From the NCBI RefSeq assembly GCF_004025535.1, contig NZ_QJRG01000039.1, positions 62,001 to 126,000 of the forward strand: 64,000 bases of DNA, in the 5' to 3' direction. The notes under the pieces were generated by a model. The model made no database searches, was not told where the DNA came from, and worked only from the letters and a program-made list of their open reading frames with translations. A program made the translations under genes and the position numbers. Positions 62,397-64,000 of this stretch are shown here, one piece after another. This DNA comes from Pseudomonas alkylphenolica (GTDB lineage: Bacteria > Pseudomonadota > Gammaproteobacteria > Pseudomonadales > Pseudomonadaceae). The first letter of the stretch is position 1. Each line of letters begins with the position of its first letter.

Positions 62397-63791
62397 ATGA
62401 GCGGTACGCACAATTCCAATGACCTCGCTCAGGGGCTCAAACAACGGCATGTCACCATGCTGTCCATTGCTGGTGTGATCGGTGCCGGCCTGTTCGTAGG
62501 TTCCGGCCACGCCATTGCTGCAGCCGGCCCGGCCGTTCTGCTGGCCTACGCCGCTGCGGGTACCTTGGTGGTACTGGTAATGCGCATGCTCGGGGAGATG
62601 GCGGTCGCTTCGCCGGACACCGGGTCGTTCTCTACATACGCCGATAAAGCCATCGGTCACTGGGCCGGCTTTACCATCGGCTGGCTGTACTGGTGGTTCT
62701 GGGTACTGGTGATTCCGCTGGAGGCCAACGCCGCGGCGACCATCCTGCATGCCTGGTTCCCTGATGTGGCCATCTGGGTCTTTACCCTGGTCATCACCTT
62801 GCTGCTGACCGCGACCAACCTGTTTAGCGTGAAGAACTACGGTGAGTTCGAGTTCTGGTTCGCCCTGCTTAAAGTCGTCGCGATCATTGGCTTCATCATT
62901 CTCGGCCTGGCAGCAGTGTTCGGTTTCCTGCCTAACAGCCAGGTTAGCGGTGTCAGCCACCTGTTCGATACCCAGGGCTTCATGCCTAACGGCCTGGGCG
63001 CGGTGCTGGCGGCGATGCTGACCACCATGTTCTCGTTCATGGGTACCGAGATCGTCACCATTGCCGCTGCCGAATCCAAGGATCCGGGCAAGCAGATCTC
63101 GCGGGCCACCAACTCGGTGATCTGGCGGATCTTCCTGTTCTACCTCGTGTCGATCTTCCTGGTGGTGGCCCTGGTACCGTGGAACAGCAGCGAACTGGCT
63201 GAAGTCGGTTCCTACCAGACCGTGCTGAACCTGATGGGCGTTCCCAATGCCAAACTGATCGTCGACATCGTGGTGTTGATCGCGGTAACCAGCTGCCTGA
63301 ACTCGGCGCTGTACACCTCCTCGCGCATGCTGTTCTCCCTGAGCAAGCGTGGTGATGCCCCGGCCGTGGCCCAGCGCACCACCTCCAGCGGTACCCCGTA
63401 TGTAGCCGTGGTGCTGTCGACCGCCGCTGCGTTCCTGACAGTAATTGCCAACTATGTGGCGCCTGCCGCGGTGTTCGAGTTCCTGCTGGCCAGCTCCGGT
63501 GCCATTGCCCTGCTGGTGTACCTGGTGATTGCCGTGTCGCAACTGCGCATGCGCCGTCAGCGCATGGCCCGTGGCGAGAAGATTGCCTTCAAGATGTGGC
63601 TGTTCCCGGGCCTGACCTGGGCGACCATCGTCTTTATCGTCGGTATCCTGACCGTGATGCTGATCCGTCCGGATCACCGTATCGAAATCATTGCGACGGG
63701 CCTGCTGTCCATCGCCGTGGTGGCGGCGGGGCTGTTGGTAGCACGCAAGCGCAAGGCCGAAGTGGCTGGGCGTGTGGCGTTGAACAACTGA
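62397..63791 (+). CDS. gabP: GABA permease, APC family
   Basis: 464 residues, twelve membrane segments. N-terminal LAQGLKQRHVTMLSIAGVIGAGLFVGSG is the amino-acid permease signature, and EANAAATILHAWFP and AESKDPGKQISRATNSVIWRI agree with GabP. GCAAAGG precedes ATG 62397. The frame reads through further upstream, but with no family similarity. A related APC amino-acid permease cannot be excluded. Confidence 0.85.
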   Translation: MSGTHNSNDLAQGLKQRHVTMLSIAGVIGAGLFVGSGHAIAAAGPAVLLAYAAAGTLVVLVMRMLGEMAVASPDTGSFSTYADKAIGHWAGFTIGWLYWWFWVLVIPLEANAAATILHAWFPDVAIWVFTLVITLLLTATNLFSVKNYGEFEFWFALLKVVAIIGFIILGLAAVFGFLPNSQVSGVSHLFDTQGFMPNGLGAVLAAMLTTMFSFMGTEIVTIAAAESKDPGKQISRATNSVIWRIFLFYLVSIFLVVALVPWNSSELAEVGSYQTVLNLMGVPNAKLIVDIVVLIAVTSCLNSALYTSSRMLFSLSKRGDAPAVAQRTTSSGTPYVAVVLSTAAAFLTVIANYVAPAAVFEFLLASSGAIALLVYLVIAVSQLRMRRQRMARGEKIAFKMWLFPGLTWATIVFIVGILTVMLIRPDHRIEIIATGLLSIAVVAAGLLVARKRKAEVAGRVALNN

Positions 63792-63810
63792 TTCAGTGCC
63801 GCTGAAATGA

Positions 63811-63845
63811 AAAGGCCGCGATCTGTGAGGATCGCGGCCTTTTTT
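63811..63845 (+). terminator. Intrinsic terminator after gabP
   Basis: 13-bp stem AAAGGCCGCGATC / GATCGCGGCCTTT with a 6-base loop and T run. Confidence 0.95.
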
Positions 63846-63868
63846 GTTGCTGCCGGGGCAGTGTGGGC

Positions 63869-64000
63869 TCAGCCGAATTGCTTCTGTTGCTGCTTGGCCA
63901 CTGCCTCGGAGGCCGAGATGTAGGCCGCCTGGAACTCATCGCTTTCCAGCCAGGCCATGGTGGTGGCCTCATCGGCACCGTCCAGCCATTTGCGGTAGGC
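63869..64000 (-). CDS. C-terminal end of an unidentified protein, cut by right edge
   Basis: Stop TGA at 63871-63869; 43 codons are visible, with Pseudomonas codon use, reading ...YRKWLDGADEATTMAWLESDE...QQKQFG. Helical, acidic in the middle, glutamine/lysine-rich at the end. I do not recognise the family from this fragment. Confidence 0.6.
   Translation of the reverse strand, partial: AYRKWLDGADEATTMAWLESDEFQAAYISASEAVAKQQQKQFG

Noticed and set aside
62367..63677. 436-codon open frame opposite gabP
   Set aside because: His/Gln/Gly-rich translation typical of the strand opposite a membrane protein; not coding.

Overview
The window is core chromosome of a fluorescent Pseudomonas close to the P. 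putida group. Evidence: GC-rich DNA with Pseudomonas codon use, the tau / lsfA / ssuEADCBF sulfonate genes, the gshA-tex-ompR-envZ-rimK-hslR-hslO-pckA gene order (which I recall from P. putida genomes), two OprD-family porins, and GTAGGAGC-type REP elements. I see no phage, insertion sequence, transposon, integron or CRISPR array.

Layout. 1-1669: a divergent pair for cysteine metabolism (D-cysteine desulfhydrase, serine acetyltransferase EpsC). 1723-3843: choline transporter BetT behind a BetI-like palindrome and a possible leader peptide. 3925-14958: a sulfur-starvation block with tauABCD (minus strand), an OprD-type porin, the 1-Cys peroxiredoxin LsfA and the ssuEADCBF operon. 15046-20115: TetR regulator, glutathione synthesis (gshA), a thioesterase and tex. 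20357-22537: ompR-envZ. 22541-27162: rimK with its retropepsin-like partner, the heat-shock proteins Hsp15 and Hsp33, and pckA. 27195-28735: an orphan protein with an antitoxin-like C-terminus, a thioesterase and a glycine-zipper lipoprotein-like protein. 28949-33098: YdeP-type molybdenum oxidoreductase, FdhD and a LysR regulator. 33183-35760: kbp, yrfG, nudE and cysQ. 35749-39424: a DctB/DctD-like two-component operon with a thioesterase. 39482-45599: rfbB-rfbC, a large kinase-aminotransferase fusion and agmatine deiminase. 45782-54118: a small ORF, a TonB siderophore receptor with a Fur box, a candidate sRNA, a second porin, a glutamate-synthase-like flavoprotein, an MFS transporter and hldD. 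54115-58753: a flavin monooxygenase, tRNA-Thr, the polyamine exporter pair mdtJI with an unusual leader, and a methyltransferase. 58800-64000: a basic-amino-acid ABC transporter, gabP behind a sigma-54-type promoter, and a gene cut by the right edge.

How genes work together. About the first 17 kb is largely a sulfur economy: sulfonates and taurine enter through a porin and two ABC transporters, TauD and SsuD/SsuE release sulfite, EpsC feeds cysteine synthesis, GshA makes glutathione and LsfA handles peroxide. Polyamine and nitrogen functions recur on the right (aguA, mdtJI, the basic amino-acid transporter, gabP).

The least ordinary signals are small: a promoter-plus-terminator unit of about 75 nt with no ORF (48411-48520), a nearly leaderless 25-codon uORF and palindrome before mdtJ, a TAATG-coupled leader ORF before betT, paired palindromes before pckA, an orphan PaaA-like antitoxin C-terminus with its own operator-like repeat, and a kinase-phospholyase fusion. 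All functions are read from sequence and recalled family knowledge. No database search was run.
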